A DNA stretch of 64,000 nucleotides from Thermincola carboxydiphila (GCA_016841325.1 JAENZJ010000018.1:20541-84540); one strand, 5' to 3'; numbered from the stretch's first letter, positions 10,242 to 19,918 are shown. Notes: a model not told the origin generated them from the sequence alone. Numbers and translations: made by a program.

Positions 10242-10868
10242 ATGGCTAGATACAATGGACCTGTTTGCAGATTATGCCGCAGGGAAGGTGCCAAATTATA
10301 TCTTAAAGGTGACAGGTGCTATACCAATAAATGTGCTATTGACAGGAGAGGCTATGCCCCAGGTGAACACGGACAGAGCAGGAAAAAAGTTTCCGAATAC
10401 GGTATTCAGCTCAGGGAGAAGCAGAAGGCCCGCCGGATTTACGGTATTCTGGAAACACAATTCCGGAATTATTTCGAAAAAGCCGAACGCCAGAAGGGGG
10501 TTACCGGTGAGAACCTTCTCAGGCTGCTGGAAAGGCGACTTGACAATGTTGTTTACCGTATGGGCTATGCAGGTTCGCGCACTGAGGCCAGGCAGTTGGT
10601 CCGCCATGGTCACTTTACCGTAAACGGAAGAAAAGTGAACATACCTTCATTTCTGGTAAAGATTGGAGATGTCGTCGAGATTCGTGAAAATAGCCGTGAA
10701 TCCAACAGGATTAAGGAACTCGCGGAGCAGGCAGCAAGGAAAACCCCGCCGGCATGGCTCGAGGTATCTGCTGACCAGTTTACAGGAAAGGTGGTTGCTA
10801 TTCCTTCTCGGGAAGAAATTGATGTACCTATCGAGGAACACCTTATTGTAGAGCTGTACTCCAGGTAA
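10242..10868 (+). CDS. rpsD: 30S ribosomal protein S4 (zinc-binding form)
   Basis: This 208-residue primary 16S-binding protein has an N-terminal zinc site, Cys9, Cys12, Cys26 and Cys31, and an S4 RNA-binding domain ([20 protein letters not shown]). In other bacteria S4 represses its own operon by binding a pseudoknot at the leader; no such structure was verified here. rpsD lies between rpsK and rpoA, the enterobacterial-like order, whereas Bacillus subtilis keeps it elsewhere. Confidence 0.97.
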   Translation: MARYNGPVCRLCRREGAKLYLKGDRCYTNKCAIDRRGYAPGEHGQSRKKVSEYGIQLREKQKARRIYGILETQFRNYFEKAERQKGVTGENLLRLLERRLDNVVYRMGYAGSRTEARQLVRHGHFTVNGRKVNIPSFLVKIGDVVEIRENSRESNRIKELAEQAARKTPPAWLEVSADQFTGKVVAIPSREEIDVPIEEHLIVELYSR

Positions 10869-10906
10869 TCAACCAAAGTTTCAAGTCTCGAGAAGGAGGG
10901 TCACTT

Positions 10907-11845
10907 ATGTTGGAGATCGAAAAGCCCAAAATAGAGTGTGTGGAACTGATTGATGATTATGGTAAGTTTGTGGTTGAACCCCTGGAGAGAGGTTATGGAA
11001 TAACCCTGGGTAACTCTCTAAGACGCATCCTGCTGTCTTCATTGCCCGGAGCTGCAGTTACCTCAGTAAGGATTGACGGTGTTTTACATGAATTCTCTAC
11101 AGTACCGGGAGTGGTTGAGGATGTCACTGATATCATTCTTAACCTGAAGGGTCTTTGTATTAAGATGCATACTGATGAAGAACGGGTCCTGCGGATTGAA
11201 ACCGAAGAACCGGGAGTAGTTACTGCAGGTGACATTATTACAGATGCAGATGTTGAGATACTCAATCCTGAACTTAAGATTGCCACTATATCTGAAGGCC
11301 GGTTATTCATGGAGATTACTGTTGCCAAGGGCAGGGGTTATGTCCCTGCTGAGAAGAATAAAAAAGAGGACCATGTCATTGGCGTGATCCCTGTTGATTC
11401 CGCGTTTACCCCGGTGCGGAAGGTGAATTATTATATTGAGGATACCAGGGTGGGACAGATTACCGACTATGACAAACTTACCCTGGAAGTATGGACAAAC
11501 GGCAGTATCAGGCCTGATGAGGCTACCAGCCTTTCGGCCAAGATATTGAGCGAGTACCTGAGGCAGTTTATTGGCCTGACCGAGACAGTTAATGATGTAG
11601 AAATAATGGTAGAAAAAGAAGAAGAGGAAAAAGACAAAATACTTGAAATGACCATAGAGGAACTTGACTTGTCGGTAAGGTCTTATAACTGCCTTAAAAG
11701 GGCTGGAATAAATACAGTCGAAGAGCTGACACAGCGTACTGAAGAGGACATGATCAAGGTGCGCAACCTTGGCAAGAAGTCCCTTGAAGAGGTTATCAAC
11801 AAGATGCATGAACTGGGTCTTTCCCTGAAGGAATCAGAAGAATAA
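10907..11845 (+). CDS. rpoA: DNA-directed RNA polymerase subunit alpha
   Basis: This 312-residue protein has the N-terminal dimerisation domain (residues about 1-230, with [22 protein letters not shown]) that scaffolds polymerase assembly. An acidic linker near residue 235-245 precedes the C-terminal helix-hairpin-helix domain ([31 protein letters not shown]) that binds UP elements and activators. Length is standard. AAGGAGGG precedes ATG 10907. Confidence 0.98.
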   Translation: MLEIEKPKIECVELIDDYGKFVVEPLERGYGITLGNSLRRILLSSLPGAAVTSVRIDGVLHEFSTVPGVVEDVTDIILNLKGLCIKMHTDEERVLRIETEEPGVVTAGDIITDADVEILNPELKIATISEGRLFMEITVAKGRGYVPAEKNKKEDHVIGVIPVDSAFTPVRKVNYYIEDTRVGQITDYDKLTLEVWTNGSIRPDEATSLSAKILSEYLRQFIGLTETVNDVEIMVEKEEEEKDKILEMTIEELDLSVRSYNCLKRAGINTVEELTQRTEEDMIKVRNLGKKSLEEVINKMHELGLSLKESEE

Positions 11846-11865
11846 GACAGGAGGGGGGAAACAAA

Positions 11866-12204
11866 ATGGCATTTCCCAAACTGGGCATTCCGACCGATCA
11901 CAGGAAAGCTCTGGTACGTAACATGGTTACTTCCTTGCTTCGTGAAGAACGGGTCCAGACCACAGCAGCCCGCGCCAGGTCTGTAAGCCGCGTCACGGAG
12001 AAGATGATTACCCTGGCCAAACGGGGTGACTTACATGCCCGCAGGCAGGCAATGCAGTTTATCTATGATGAAGATGTTGTCAAAAAACTGTTTGATGTAC
12101 TGGCAACTAAATATGCCGACCGGCAGGGTGGCTATACCAGGACTATTAAGGTAGGCCAGCGCCGCGGTGATGCTGCTGAGATGGTAATACTGGAACTGGT
12201 ATAA
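11866..12204 (+). CDS. rplQ: 50S ribosomal protein L17
   Basis: This 112-residue protein has the L17 segments [20 protein letters not shown] and [20 protein letters not shown] and ends in AEMVILELV. It lies near the exit tunnel. It closes the ribosomal operon and is followed by a probable terminator at 12223-12273 before the ECF transporter genes. AGGAGGGG precedes ATG 11866. Confidence 0.97.
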   Translation: MAFPKLGIPTDHRKALVRNMVTSLLREERVQTTAARARSVSRVTEKMITLAKRGDLHARRQAMQFIYDEDVVKKLFDVLATKYADRQGGYTRTIKVGQRRGDAAEMVILELV

Positions 12205-12222
12205 TCAGAACATGAGTGAGGT

Positions 12223-12273
12223 CAGGATGGTTTACTGAAGAATTATGTAAACAATTCCTGGCTTCTGTTTTTT
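12223..12273 (+). terminator. probable terminator after rplQ
   Basis: An imperfect hairpin has an outer stem CAGGA (12223-12227) / TCCTG (12256-12260) and an inner stem GTTTAC (12230-12235) / GTAAAC (12247-12252). It is followed after six bases by TTTTTT at 12268-12273. It would end the ribosomal transcript. TATAAT at 12313-12318 just before ecfA1 may be a fresh -10 element, but no convincing -35 was found. Confidence 0.55.
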
Positions 12274-12335
12274 ATTTAATATTTTCGGCTGCGCCAAATA
12301 TAATGATTGATATATAATGGTAGTGTGGTGAGAGT

Positions 12336-13190
12336 ATGTGTCCTATTGTCAGTATCAGGGATGTCAGCTTCTGGTATACCAGGGAAAAGGAAAAAGATAA
12401 TGAATTTCAATCTGCGGGAAACCATGTGCTTTCAGAAATCAACCTGGATATCAGCCGGGGTGAATTTATAGCCCTGGTGGGGCCTAACGGGTGTGGCAAA
12501 TCAACACTGGTAAGGCTGATAAACGGCCTTTTACTGCCTAGCACCGGCAGTGTGACAGTAGATGGCCTTGACACGGGTAATAAGAATAACCTCCCTGCAG
12601 TCAGGAGAAAAGTAGGCATGGTTTTTCAGAACCCGGATACCCAGTTATTCGCCTCTGTTGTCGAAGAGGATGTTGCCTTTGGCGTGGAAAATCTGTGCCT
12701 GCCCCGGGCTGAGATCAGACAGAGAGTTGACTGGGCATTGGAACAGGTGGGTATGCAGGATTACCGGAATTATCCCCCGCACAGGTTGTCAGGAGGGCAG
12801 AAACAGAAGGTGGCTATTGCCGGTGTACTCGCTATGCGCCCGGATTGCATCGTCCTTGATGAACCGACTTCAATGCTGGACCCAGGAAGCAAAAAAGAAG
12901 TCCTGACAGCGGTAAGGGACCTGAACAGCCGGCATCAAATCACGGTTATCTATGTGACTCACGATATGAGTGAAACTGTAATGTGTAACCGCATCATTGC
13001 CATGGTGCGCGGCAGGACCGTATTTGAAGGCAAACCCCGGGATTTTTTTGCGGATCAGGGAGCCCTTAGTGCAACAGGCCTGGAAGCGCCGCCGGTGCAA
13101 AAACTCGTTAACTCATTAAGGGAAAGAGGTATCCGGTTACCTGCAGACATTAATTCTTCGAAAGAACTGGTGGATTTTATATGTCGATAG
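12336..13190 (+). CDS. ecfA1: ECF transporter ATPase A1
   Basis: This 284-residue ABC ATPase drives energy-coupling-factor importers for vitamins and metals. Walker A is GPNGCGKST at 49-57, the Q-loop glutamine is Gln98, the signature is LSGGQ at 151-155, and Walker B is IVLDEP at 172-177. It overlaps ecfA2 by 10 nt, so both are made together. No substrate-specific S component is nearby, so the module probably serves S proteins encoded elsewhere, as in group II ECF systems. Confidence 0.93.
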   Translation: MCPIVSIRDVSFWYTREKEKDNEFQSAGNHVLSEINLDISRGEFIALVGPNGCGKSTLVRLINGLLLPSTGSVTVDGLDTGNKNNLPAVRRKVGMVFQNPDTQLFASVVEEDVAFGVENLCLPRAEIRQRVDWALEQVGMQDYRNYPPHRLSGGQKQKVAIAGVLAMRPDCIVLDEPTSMLDPGSKKEVLTAVRDLNSRHQITVIYVTHDMSETVMCNRIIAMVRGRTVFEGKPRDFFADQGALSATGLEAPPVQKLVNSLRERGIRLPADINSSKELVDFICR

Positions 13191-14035
13191 AATTAAGAAA
13201 TGTCAGCTATGTTTATTCAAAAGGCACCCCGTTTGCCAGACCTGGTATAAAAGGCATTAATATACGGGCAGCCAGGGGTGAGTGGCTCGCCGTAATGGGG
13301 CCCACCGGGTCAGGGAAGTCCACCATGCTGCAGCATTTAAACGGGCTTCTGAAGCCTGATTCGGGTGAAGTGCTATTAGATGATACAAACATACATTTAT
13401 CTGCCGCAAGTTTGAGGGAGGCCAGGCAGAAAGTCGGCCTGGTTTTTCAGTATCCTGAACACCAGCTTTTCGGGGCCACTGTTTATGAGGAAATTGCCTA
13501 TGGACCGGAGAATTACGGCTTTCCTGCCGGCGAAATTCCTGAAATAGTCAGGAAGGCTATGGATACTGTGGGTCTGAGTTATGAGAAGTATAAATACCGC
13601 CAGCCCTACGAACTTAGCGGTGGGGAGAAGAGGCGGGTAGCCCTGGCGGGAGTGCTGGCAGCATCACCTGAAATCATAGTCCTTGATGAACCGACTGCCG
13701 GACTGGATGCTATAGGCAGACAGCTTCTGACAGAGACAATTACCGGTCTGAACTGCGCCCATGGGAAAACCGTGATCTGGGTGACCCATGAAATTGCAGA
13801 AATAGCCCACCTTGCTGACAGGCTGCTGGTTTTAAATAAAGGTGAAGTAGTTGTCACAGGAAAAACACGTGAAGTGTTGACCAATCCCATTATGTCTGAA
13901 TTGGGTCTTGATATCCCCCCGGCAGTGGCAATATCCGGGGAGCTGGGGGCAAGGGGTATCCCCGTCAGGGGACAGCCGGTCACCCTGGACGAAATCGGAG
14001 AGGAAATAATCAGGCTGGTAAAGGAAAAACTGTAA
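13181..14035 (+). CDS. ecfA2: ECF transporter ATPase A2
   Basis: This 284-residue partner of EcfA1 has Walker A GPTGSGKST at 40-48, signature LSGGE at 145-149 and Walker B IVLDEP at 166-171. The N-terminal region has the VYSKGTPFARPGIKGI insertion characteristic of the A2 subunit, which separates it from A1. The two form a heterodimer below EcfT. ecfT follows 35 nt later. Confidence 0.93.
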   Translation: MSIELRNVSYVYSKGTPFARPGIKGINIRAARGEWLAVMGPTGSGKSTMLQHLNGLLKPDSGEVLLDDTNIHLSAASLREARQKVGLVFQYPEHQLFGATVYEEIAYGPENYGFPAGEIPEIVRKAMDTVGLSYEKYKYRQPYELSGGEKRRVALAGVLAASPEIIVLDEPTAGLDAIGRQLLTETITGLNCAHGKTVIWVTHEIAEIAHLADRLLVLNKGEVVVTGKTREVLTNPIMSELGLDIPPAVAISGELGARGIPVRGQPVTLDEIGEEIIRLVKEKL

Positions 14036-14070
14036 TTAATGCAAAAAATTATGATCAGGGTGTGGTACTA

Positions 14071-14862
14071 ATGGAAGGTATCGTTTTCGGACAATACGTA
14101 CCGGGAAATTCACTGCTGCACAGGCTTGATCCGAGGACCAAAATTATTGTTTCAGCAATACTGCTCTGGTTGGTATTTGTGGTGGAGACCCCTGCTGAAT
14201 TCGCGGGATATGGCCTGTTTATCCTGCTGCTGTATGTAATCGGAGGTGTAGCCGGAAGTTTCCTCAAAGTTATGAAACCGGGCCTCTTTTTAATTGTCAT
14301 TACCCTGGTCCTCAATATGACGTTTACCCCAGGTAAGGTTCTGTTCAACATAGGACCGGTGTCTGTTTCCCAAACAGGTCTGGAAAATGGACTCATCCTT
14401 GGTGTTAAAATCGTGTACCTTATCCTGCTTTCTTCCCTGGTGACACTGGTTACTTCACCGGTACGGATGACCGATGGGCTGGAACAGCTGATGAAACCGC
14501 TGCAGCGAGTCGGCCTCCCGGCCAGTGAGCTGGCCATGATGATTAATATTGCCCTGAGGTTCATTCCGACTTTTTGGGAAGAAACTGATAAAATAATCAA
14601 GGCCCAGAAGTCAAGGGGGGCAGATTTTGAAAGCTGGCGCCTGCAAAAACGGGCCAAGTATATGACAGCCCTTTTGGTACCGCTGTTTGTAAGCTCCTTC
14701 CGTAAAGCTGATGAACTGGCACTGGCTATGGAGTCAAGGGGCTATGTGGTAGGTATGAAGAGGACCAGTCTGCACAAACTGGAGTTCAGAGCTGTGGATT
14801 TTGTGGTCCTGGCAGGTTTGGCAGTGGTTACAGGCTCATTTGTATTTTATAAATATTTTTGA
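14071..14862 (+). CDS. ecfT: ECF transporter transmembrane subunit T
   Basis: This 263-residue integral membrane protein starts near GQYVPGNSLLHRLDPRTKI, a conserved EcfT opening. It has several hydrophobic helices and two cytoplasmic coupling segments with the Ala/Ser-Arg-Gly signature: KSRGADF and MESRGY. These contact the ATPase pair. ATG 14071 was chosen over in-frame GTG 14062 because the GGGTGTGG stretch upstream can act as ribosome-binding site. It completes the ecfA1A2T module. Confidence 0.92.
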   Translation: MEGIVFGQYVPGNSLLHRLDPRTKIIVSAILLWLVFVVETPAEFAGYGLFILLLYVIGGVAGSFLKVMKPGLFLIVITLVLNMTFTPGKVLFNIGPVSVSQTGLENGLILGVKIVYLILLSSLVTLVTSPVRMTDGLEQLMKPLQRVGLPASELAMMINIALRFIPTFWEETDKIIKAQKSRGADFESWRLQKRAKYMTALLVPLFVSSFRKADELALAMESRGYVVGMKRTSLHKLEFRAVDFVVLAGLAVVTGSFVFYKYF

Positions 14863-14888
14863 AATCCTATTGAAATATTGTTGAAAGG

Positions 14889-15638
14889 ATGTCCACTGTT
14901 GTGAGGAATATCAAGGTACTGGTGGAGTATGACGGGACAAACTATCATGGCTTTCAGAGACAGATAGATGATTTACCAACGATCCAGAAATCCCTTGAGG
15001 AAGCCCTGGGCCAACTGGTCAAACATCCGGTGACTGTGACCGGATCCGGCAGGACTGATGCCGGTGTCCATGCCCGGGGACAGGTGTTCAACTTTTTTAC
15101 GGACTGCCGGATACCGGCAGAAAGGCTGCCCCTGGCCATGAACAGTCTGCTGCCCGGAGACATAGCGGCAAAAGAAGCCCAGGAGGTTAGTCCCTCCTTT
15201 CATGCCCAGTTTTCAGCCAGGTCCAAGGTTTACCGGTACCATATTTATAATTCGCGCACCCCTTCGGCATTTGAAAGGCTATACAGCTACCATGTGCCTC
15301 AGGGGCTGGACATTGAAAAAATAAGGGCAGCGGCCGGTCACCTGGTTGGAGAACACGACTTTACCGCCTTCAGGGCGGCCGGGTCATGTGCCAGAACGTC
15401 TGTAAGACATGTTTACAGGCTTGATATTGAATATATGCCGCCTCACTTATATATAACCATTGAGGCTAACGGCTTTTTATATAACATGGTCCGGATAATT
15501 ACAGGGACACTGCTCTACGTGGGTAAAGGCAAACTGACACCGGATGAAGTAGGGGAATTTGTCAATTCAGGCAGGCGCGAGGAAGCGGGGCCGACAGCGC
15601 CGCCCCAGGGTCTGTGCCTGATGGAAGTGAAGTACTAG
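14889..15638 (+). CDS. truA: tRNA pseudouridine(38-40) synthase TruA
   Basis: TruA isomerises uridines 38-40 in the tRNA anticodon arm. The catalytic aspartate is Asp57 in GRTDAGVHA, and the protein has normal length (about 245-249 residues). Starts at ATG 14889 and GTG 14901 are both possible; the GTG has the more usual distance from AAAGGA at 14884-14889. In many Firmicutes truA is followed directly by rplM-rpsI; here 5.4 kb intervene. Confidence 0.95.
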   Translation: MSTVVRNIKVLVEYDGTNYHGFQRQIDDLPTIQKSLEEALGQLVKHPVTVTGSGRTDAGVHARGQVFNFFTDCRIPAERLPLAMNSLLPGDIAAKEAQEVSPSFHAQFSARSKVYRYHIYNSRTPSAFERLYSYHVPQGLDIEKIRAAAGHLVGEHDFTAFRAAGSCARTSVRHVYRLDIEYMPPHLYITIEANGFLYNMVRIITGTLLYVGKGKLTPDEVGEFVNSGRREEAGPTAPPQGLCLMEVKY

Positions 15639-15659
15639 GACGGTTTGAGGAGTGGACTG

Positions 15660-16001
15660 ATGAATATACAGATTTTCGGTATCAGAAAATGTTTTGAAAC
15701 TAAAAAAGCGGAGCGCTACTTCAAGGAGCGGCGGATCAAATATCACTTTATTGACCTGGCTGAAAGAGGCCTTAGTAAGGGGGAATTGCAGAGTGTCAAG
15801 TCAGCCGTAGGTTTGGACAGTTTAATCGACAGTTCGGCAAAGGACTATAAGAAACTGAATATGGACCGCATTGCCGGTTCAGCTGTCAGGGAAGAGATAC
15901 TCCTGAATAACCCCCGGCTTTATAAAACTCCCATAGTACGCAACGGAAAACTCGCCACAGTCGGCTATCAGCCGGATATATGGAAGACGTGGGAAGATTG
16001 A
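15660..16001 (+). CDS. ArsC/Spx-family thioredoxin-fold protein
   Basis: This 113-residue protein resembles the ArsC/YffB/Spx family. It has an early single cysteine, Cys11 in FGIRKCFETKKAERYF, the YHFIDL segment, and a late cis-proline region YKTPIVRNGKLATVGYQPD. Only one cysteine is at the active-site position, so it is not a CxxC-type Spx redox switch. Substrate is unknown; glutathione- or arsenate-linked chemistry is family knowledge, not visible. GAGGAG gives 7-nt spacing to ATG 15660. It is close enough to truA for co-transcription. Confidence 0.8.
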   Translation: MNIQIFGIRKCFETKKAERYFKERRIKYHFIDLAERGLSKGELQSVKSAVGLDSLIDSSAKDYKKLNMDRIAGSAVREEILLNNPRLYKTPIVRNGKLATVGYQPDIWKTWED

Positions 16002-16085
16002 ATTAACTTCTGATATGAACCTCCATTCCGGGAATGGTTGAATAAGGGATTATCCAGTTCGCATAGCAACATAGCCTTGCATACT

Positions 16086-16114
16086 GGTTATACTATTTCG
16101 TGACCATTTTTTTT
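16086..16114 (+). terminator. weak terminator after the ArsC-like gene
   Basis: GGTTA (16086-16090) can pair with TGACC (16101-16105, one G-T wobble), followed by a run of eight T at 16107-16114. The stem is only five pairs, so this is tentative. It separates the truA/ArsC-like transcript from the structured asnS leader. Confidence 0.4.
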
Positions 16115-16133
16115 ATATTTTAGGCTCCGGGCA

Positions 16134-16284
16134 GTAACCGCAATGTATGTGTTGATGTGTTATACAGGACTTTCCTGACGATGCCTTGTTGCCGGTGGTG
16201 GCAGCTAAGACTATAGGCGACAGTGCGGAAAATCGGTACAACACATCGCCATATTCACCAACGGTTACTTCCGGAAGGCCGGAA
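16134..16284 (+). ncRNA. structured leader RNA upstream of asnS
   Basis: A nested fold is visible by eye. The outer helix is GTAACCG (16134-16140) / CGGTTAC (16262-16268); a second long-range helix is GATGTGTT (16154-16161) / AACACATC (16240-16247). Inside are hairpin CAGGA-CTT-TCCTG (16165-16177) and hairpin CTTGTTGC (16185-16192) / GCAGC-T-AAG (16201-16209) closed by GCC / GGC. A further hairpin TTCCGG-AAGG-CCGGAA follows at 16269-16284, just before the asnS ribosome-binding site. It matches no riboswitch class I recognise and lacks the T-box core. The inner module recurs at 39532-39583. Confidence 0.6.
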
Positions 16285-16310
16285 AAATTACATAATAAGG
16301 GGAATCATGT

Positions 16311-17705
16311 ATGGAAAAAGCAGTAATCAGACAACTGGTACGGGATACCGTAAGATACAGCAATCAGGAAGTGGAGATCAGCGGCTGGATCAGGAGCAAC
16401 CGTGACCAGAAAGCCTTTGGTTTTATTTCTTTAAATGACGGGACACACTTTAATACAATACAGGTAGTTTATGAAAAAGATATGGTCCCTAATTTTGATG
16501 AAGCAGCGAGATTCAGGGTGGGTGCTGCTGTCAGGGTCAGAGGTGTCCTTATTGAAACACCACAGGCAAAACAACCCTTTGAAATCAAGGCCAGGGAAAT
16601 AATTTTGGAGGGAGATTCCCCTGAGGATTATCCTATTCAGCCTAAGAGGCATACCAGGGAATTTTTAAGAGAGGTAGCCCACCTGCGCCCGCGGACAAAT
16701 CTGTTTACAGCAGTGTTCCGGCTCAGGTCACTGGCTGCTTATGCCATTCATAGGTTTTTTAATGAACGGGGTTTTGTTTACGTACATTCACCGATAATTA
16801 CGGCAAATGACGCCGAAGGTGCGGGGGAAATGTTCCGGGTATCGACACTGGACCCAGCCAATCTGCTGCTAACAGAGGACGGTAAGGTTGATTTTTCTGC
16901 AGATTTCTTTGGCAGGAGAACCAACCTTACTGTGAGCGGGCAGTTGGAGGCAGAGGTATTTGCCCTGGCCTTCAGGGATGTGTACACCTTTGGACCGACC
17001 TTCAGGGCAGAGAACTCAAATACTGCCAGGCATGCTGCCGAGTTCTGGATGATAGAACCTGAAATAGCATTTGCAGACCTGCAGGATGATATGAGACTTG
17101 CAGAAGACATGATGAAATACGTTATCAGTTATGTTCTGGAAAATGCCGCACCGGAAATGGATTTTTTTAATGAATATGTGGAGAAGGGAATCAAAGACAA
17201 ACTGCAAAACATAGTAAACTCCGAATTTGCACAAATTACCTATACAAAAGCCGTGGAAATCCTTAGGGAATCAGGTGAAAAGTTTGAATATCCGGTTGCC
17301 TGGGGCAGTGATTTACAGACTGAGCACGAAAGATACCTGACGGAAAAAGTATATCAAAAACCGGTTTTTGTTACCGACTACCCCAAAGACATAAAAGCCT
17401 TTTACATGAGACTTAATGATGACGGCAAGACAGTTGCCGCTATGGATTTACTGGTACCCGGGGTGGGAGAGCTGATTGGCGGCAGCCAGAGAGAGGAAAG
17501 GGCAGATGTGCTGGAAAAAAGAATGCAGGAGTTTAATATTGATAAAAAGGACCTATGGTGGTATCTGGACCTGAGGAAATACGGCGGGGTGAAACATGCC
17601 GGCTTTGGGCTGGGTTTTGAAAGGGCCATTATGTACATGACAGGAGTAACCAACATCAGGGATGTAATTCCATTTCCCAGGACAGTTAAATCCTGTGAGT
17701 TCTAG
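16311..17705 (+). CDS. asnS: asparaginyl-tRNA synthetase
   Basis: AsnS charges tRNA-Asn with asparagine in the cytoplasm. The 464-residue class IIb enzyme has an N-terminal OB-fold anticodon domain (about residues 1-110, [19 protein letters not shown]), motif 2 ([21 protein letters not shown] region) and motif 3 ([15 protein letters not shown]) followed by RDVIPFPRT. These features and the length favour AsnRS over AspRS. The RBS AAGGGG precedes ATG 16311. Expression may be controlled by the structured leader upstream. Confidence 0.93.
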   Translation: MEKAVIRQLVRDTVRYSNQEVEISGWIRSNRDQKAFGFISLNDGTHFNTIQVVYEKDMVPNFDEAARFRVGAAVRVRGVLIETPQAKQPFEIKAREIILEGDSPEDYPIQPKRHTREFLREVAHLRPRTNLFTAVFRLRSLAAYAIHRFFNERGFVYVHSPIITANDAEGAGEMFRVSTLDPANLLLTEDGKVDFSADFFGRRTNLTVSGQLEAEVFALAFRDVYTFGPTFRAENSNTARHAAEFWMIEPEIAFADLQDDMRLAEDMMKYVISYVLENAAPEMDFFNEYVEKGIKDKLQNIVNSEFAQITYTKAVEILRESGEKFEYPVAWGSDLQTEHERYLTEKVYQKPVFVTDYPKDIKAFYMRLNDDGKTVAAMDLLVPGVGELIGGSQREERADVLEKRMQEFNIDKKDLWWYLDLRKYGGVKHAGFGLGFERAIMYMTGVTNIRDVIPFPRTVKSCEF

Positions 17706-17712
17706 CAGGCCA

Positions 17713-17739
17713 CAGGCCCCAAATAATGCCTGGGGCCTG
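17713..17739 (+). terminator. strong hairpin after asnS without a U-run
   Basis: CAGGCCCC (17713-17720) pairs perfectly with GGGGCCTG (17732-17739), with one more A-T pair inside. No T-run follows, so it may stabilise the 3' end or act as a factor-assisted terminator. Confidence 0.45.
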
Positions 17740-17807
17740 AAGACGGTTAGCTATCGGATAAATTAACGGCAAACCGTATATAATTAACTTAAATCGAAAA
17801 TGAGAGG

Positions 17808-18377
17808 ATGATTATCATAAATAAGGTTACCAAACAGGCTTCGACAATACTTTTTCCTGTCCCTGCGGTGCTGGTTACCTGCCAGTCAGGGGACAGTCCC
17901 CCAAATATTATTACCATTGCCTGGACAGGGATAATGAACAGTTCACCGCCGATGGTATACATAGGGGTACAGCCGACCAGATATTCCTATGGCCTGATAA
18001 AAGAATCGGGTGAGTATGTCATTAACATACCCTCATCTGACTGGGTCAGGGTGGTAGACTATTGTGGAACCGTATCGGGCAGGACAGTTGACAAGTTTAA
18101 GGAAAAACACCTGAACCCGGTGCCTGCATCTTTTGTGAAACCTCCTTTGATTAACGAATGTCCGGTTAATGTAGAGTGCAGGGTCAAACAGGTCATTAGT
18201 CTGGGGAGTCATGATGTCTTTATAGCCGAAGTGCTCGCAGTTCATTATGATGAAAATGTGCTTGATGACAAAGAGAGACCTGACCTGGACAAAATAAGGC
18301 CTATCGGGTTTGGGGCCGGGGAGTACCGGCTGATGGCAGATATCCTGGGACAGCACGGCTGTTCCAGAAAGGAATAG
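17808..18377 (+). CDS. flavin reductase-like FMN-binding protein
   Basis: This 189-residue protein matches the flavin reductase / DIM6-NTAB fold: PVPAVLVTCQSGDSPPNIITIAWTG at residues about 17-41, SPPMVYIGVQPTRYSYGLI, and CGTVSGRTVDKF. Such proteins bind FMN and reduce flavins or serve as flavoprotein oxidoreductases; the partner is unknown. ATG 17808 directly abuts GAGAGG, an unusual spacing, so the true start may be a few codons downstream. It is convergent with the HD-GYP gene; their ends are 16 nt apart. Confidence 0.8.
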   Translation: MIIINKVTKQASTILFPVPAVLVTCQSGDSPPNIITIAWTGIMNSSPPMVYIGVQPTRYSYGLIKESGEYVINIPSSDWVRVVDYCGTVSGRTVDKFKEKHLNPVPASFVKPPLINECPVNVECRVKQVISLGSHDVFIAEVLAVHYDENVLDDKERPDLDKIRPIGFGAGEYRLMADILGQHGCSRKE

Positions 18378-18393
18378 ATGCCTCTTCCGGTAA

Positions 18394-19452
18394 CTATTCA
18401 AACACATCTTCAATCTTTAACTCTAAATGTTCAGCGAGGTTCAGGTGTACAGGTTTCGGCAGCGGCCCTTTTTCGTCCCAGAAGAGCCGCACTACCGGCC
18501 TGGCCGGGACACCACTGTTTTGTTTGGTGACAATCCCGGACCGGCCGTCATTGAGGGTAACCCGGGTTCCCTGGGGATAGAGGGCAACCTTTTCAATAAA
18601 GCGGTCCAGGATACGGCTGTCAAATTGTGCTCCCGAACTCTCTGCCAGATACTGGCAGACTTTATGGACAGGTATTGACTTCCGGTAACAGCGGTCACTT
18701 GTCATGGCATCATAAACATCTGCTATGGCACTGATGCGGGCAAACTCTATTATTTCATCACCTTTCAGGCTCCTGGGGTAGCCTGAACCATCCTGGCGTT
18801 CATGATGCTGTAAGGCCACATGGGCAGAGGTGAGCCTGATGCCGGGGCTTTTTCGCAGGGTCTCGAAGCCGTACCAGGTGTGTTTTTTTACGATTTCGTA
18901 TTCTTCATCTGTCAACTTCCCTGGTTTATTAATAATGTCAGGAGGAATCCGGGTTTTACCCACATCATGGAGGAGTACACCAATACCAAGGTCTTTGAGC
19001 CGGTTCTTTGGGTAATGAAGGCACATGCCGATAACAACGGAAATCACCGTTACATTTACTGAATGACTGAAGGTATAGTCATCATAAGAACGTATATCTG
19101 ATAAGTTGAGCATCATTTCCCTGTTAGCCAGCAGGTCGTCAATGATACTGTCTACAGCTTTACTTAGTGGAGCTGCATTAATAACGTTGTCCCGCGTCAC
19201 ATTTTTCATAATGTCCCGGATGCAGTTAACCGCCTGTATCCGGGTTTCCTCTGAAATGGCTTCCTCAAGGCTGATGTCGTCAATCAGACCATCATCTACA
19301 AATACGGAGGAAAAGCCAAGTTCTTTTAACCGGTTTACATAACGGCGGGTAAGGACCGTGCCTGCGCTTAACAGTACCTGCCCTTTGGAATTATAAATGT
19401 TTTTTGAGATTCTTGAACCAACTTCGATATTAGCTATATCAATTTTTCTCAT
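18394..19452 (-). CDS. HD-GYP domain c-di-GMP phosphodiesterase
   Basis: This 352-residue protein has an HD-GYP domain from about residue 110 to 290. The metal dyad is His162-Asp163 in LLHDVGKTRIP, and the HHxxxDGxGYP motif spans 216-226. Such enzymes hydrolyse cyclic di-GMP. There is no membrane segment or receiver domain; the N-terminal 100 residues (IEVGSRISKNIYNSKGQVLL) form a small uncharacterised region and the last 60 a small beta-rich tail. ATG 19452 is chosen over GTG 19458 because GAGGTG overlaps the latter. The hemerythrin gene lies just upstream on the same strand. Confidence 0.88.
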   Translation of the reverse strand: MRKIDIANIEVGSRISKNIYNSKGQVLLSAGTVLTRRYVNRLKELGFSSVFVDDGLIDDISLEEAISEETRIQAVNCIRDIMKNVTRDNVINAAPLSKAVDSIIDDLLANREMMLNLSDIRSYDDYTFSHSVNVTVISVVIGMCLHYPKNRLKDLGIGVLLHDVGKTRIPPDIINKPGKLTDEEYEIVKKHTWYGFETLRKSPGIRLTSAHVALQHHERQDGSGYPRSLKGDEIIEFARISAIADVYDAMTSDRCYRKSIPVHKVCQYLAESSGAQFDSRILDRFIEKVALYPQGTRVTLNDGRSGIVTKQNSGVPARPVVRLFWDEKGPLPKPVHLNLAEHLELKIEDVFE

Positions 19453-19476
19453 AGGCACCTCGGTAAATGGGCACGG

Positions 19477-19884
19477 TTAACTCAATCCCTTTTCTTTCAG
19501 AAAAGGACCCAGTTTTTTATCAGTGTTCTGGATGTGGTTCACCAGCCAGTCCTTAAGGAAATTCATAATTTCAATGGAAAGTGATATTTTACCTTCATTA
19601 TAACCCTTCTGAAAATCAGAAACCTGGTCTACAAACTTTTTATGTTCTGACCTATGGGGCAGCATCCATGGATAGCTGTATTTGATCATAAATTTTTCTT
19701 CAGTGGAAAAGTGGGATACAGTGTAATCAACCAGTTCCTGAATCACTTTGGAAACCGCCTGTTTCCCCTTACCGATCATCATGGCATCATGCAGGTCATT
19801 GATCATATTGACAAGTTTCTTATGTTGGTCATCAATGAGCCTGATACCGGTAATAAATTTGTCGTCCCATGAAATATAAGGCAT
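19477..19884 (-). CDS. bacteriohemerythrin
   Basis: This 135-residue single-domain hemerythrin has a full set of di-iron ligands: His21, His58, Glu62, His77, His81, His117 and Asp122. Such proteins bind O2 and may scavenge or sense it. ATG 19884 has a 7-nt spacing from GGGAGG; an adjacent in-frame ATG at 19890 is too close. It lies 24 nt upstream of the HD-GYP gene on the same strand, so oxygen binding and c-di-GMP turnover may be co-expressed. Two Spo0A-like boxes lie upstream. Confidence 0.9.
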   Translation of the reverse strand: MPYISWDDKFITGIRLIDDQHKKLVNMINDLHDAMMIGKGKQAVSKVIQELVDYTVSHFSTEEKFMIKYSYPWMLPHRSEHKKFVDQVSDFQKGYNEGKISLSIEIMNFLKDWLVNHIQNTDKKLGPFLKEKGLS

Positions 19885-19918
19885 AATCATACCTCCCTTA
19901 TTTTGGTTTAACCAATTA

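Noticed and set aside
16002..16310. T-box in front of asnS
   Set aside because: No AGGGTGG-ACCGCG core is present; the structure differs.
16223..16405. Short plus-strand frame overlapping the asnS start
   Set aside because: It crosses the structured leader and the asnS start in another frame; no ribosome-binding site.
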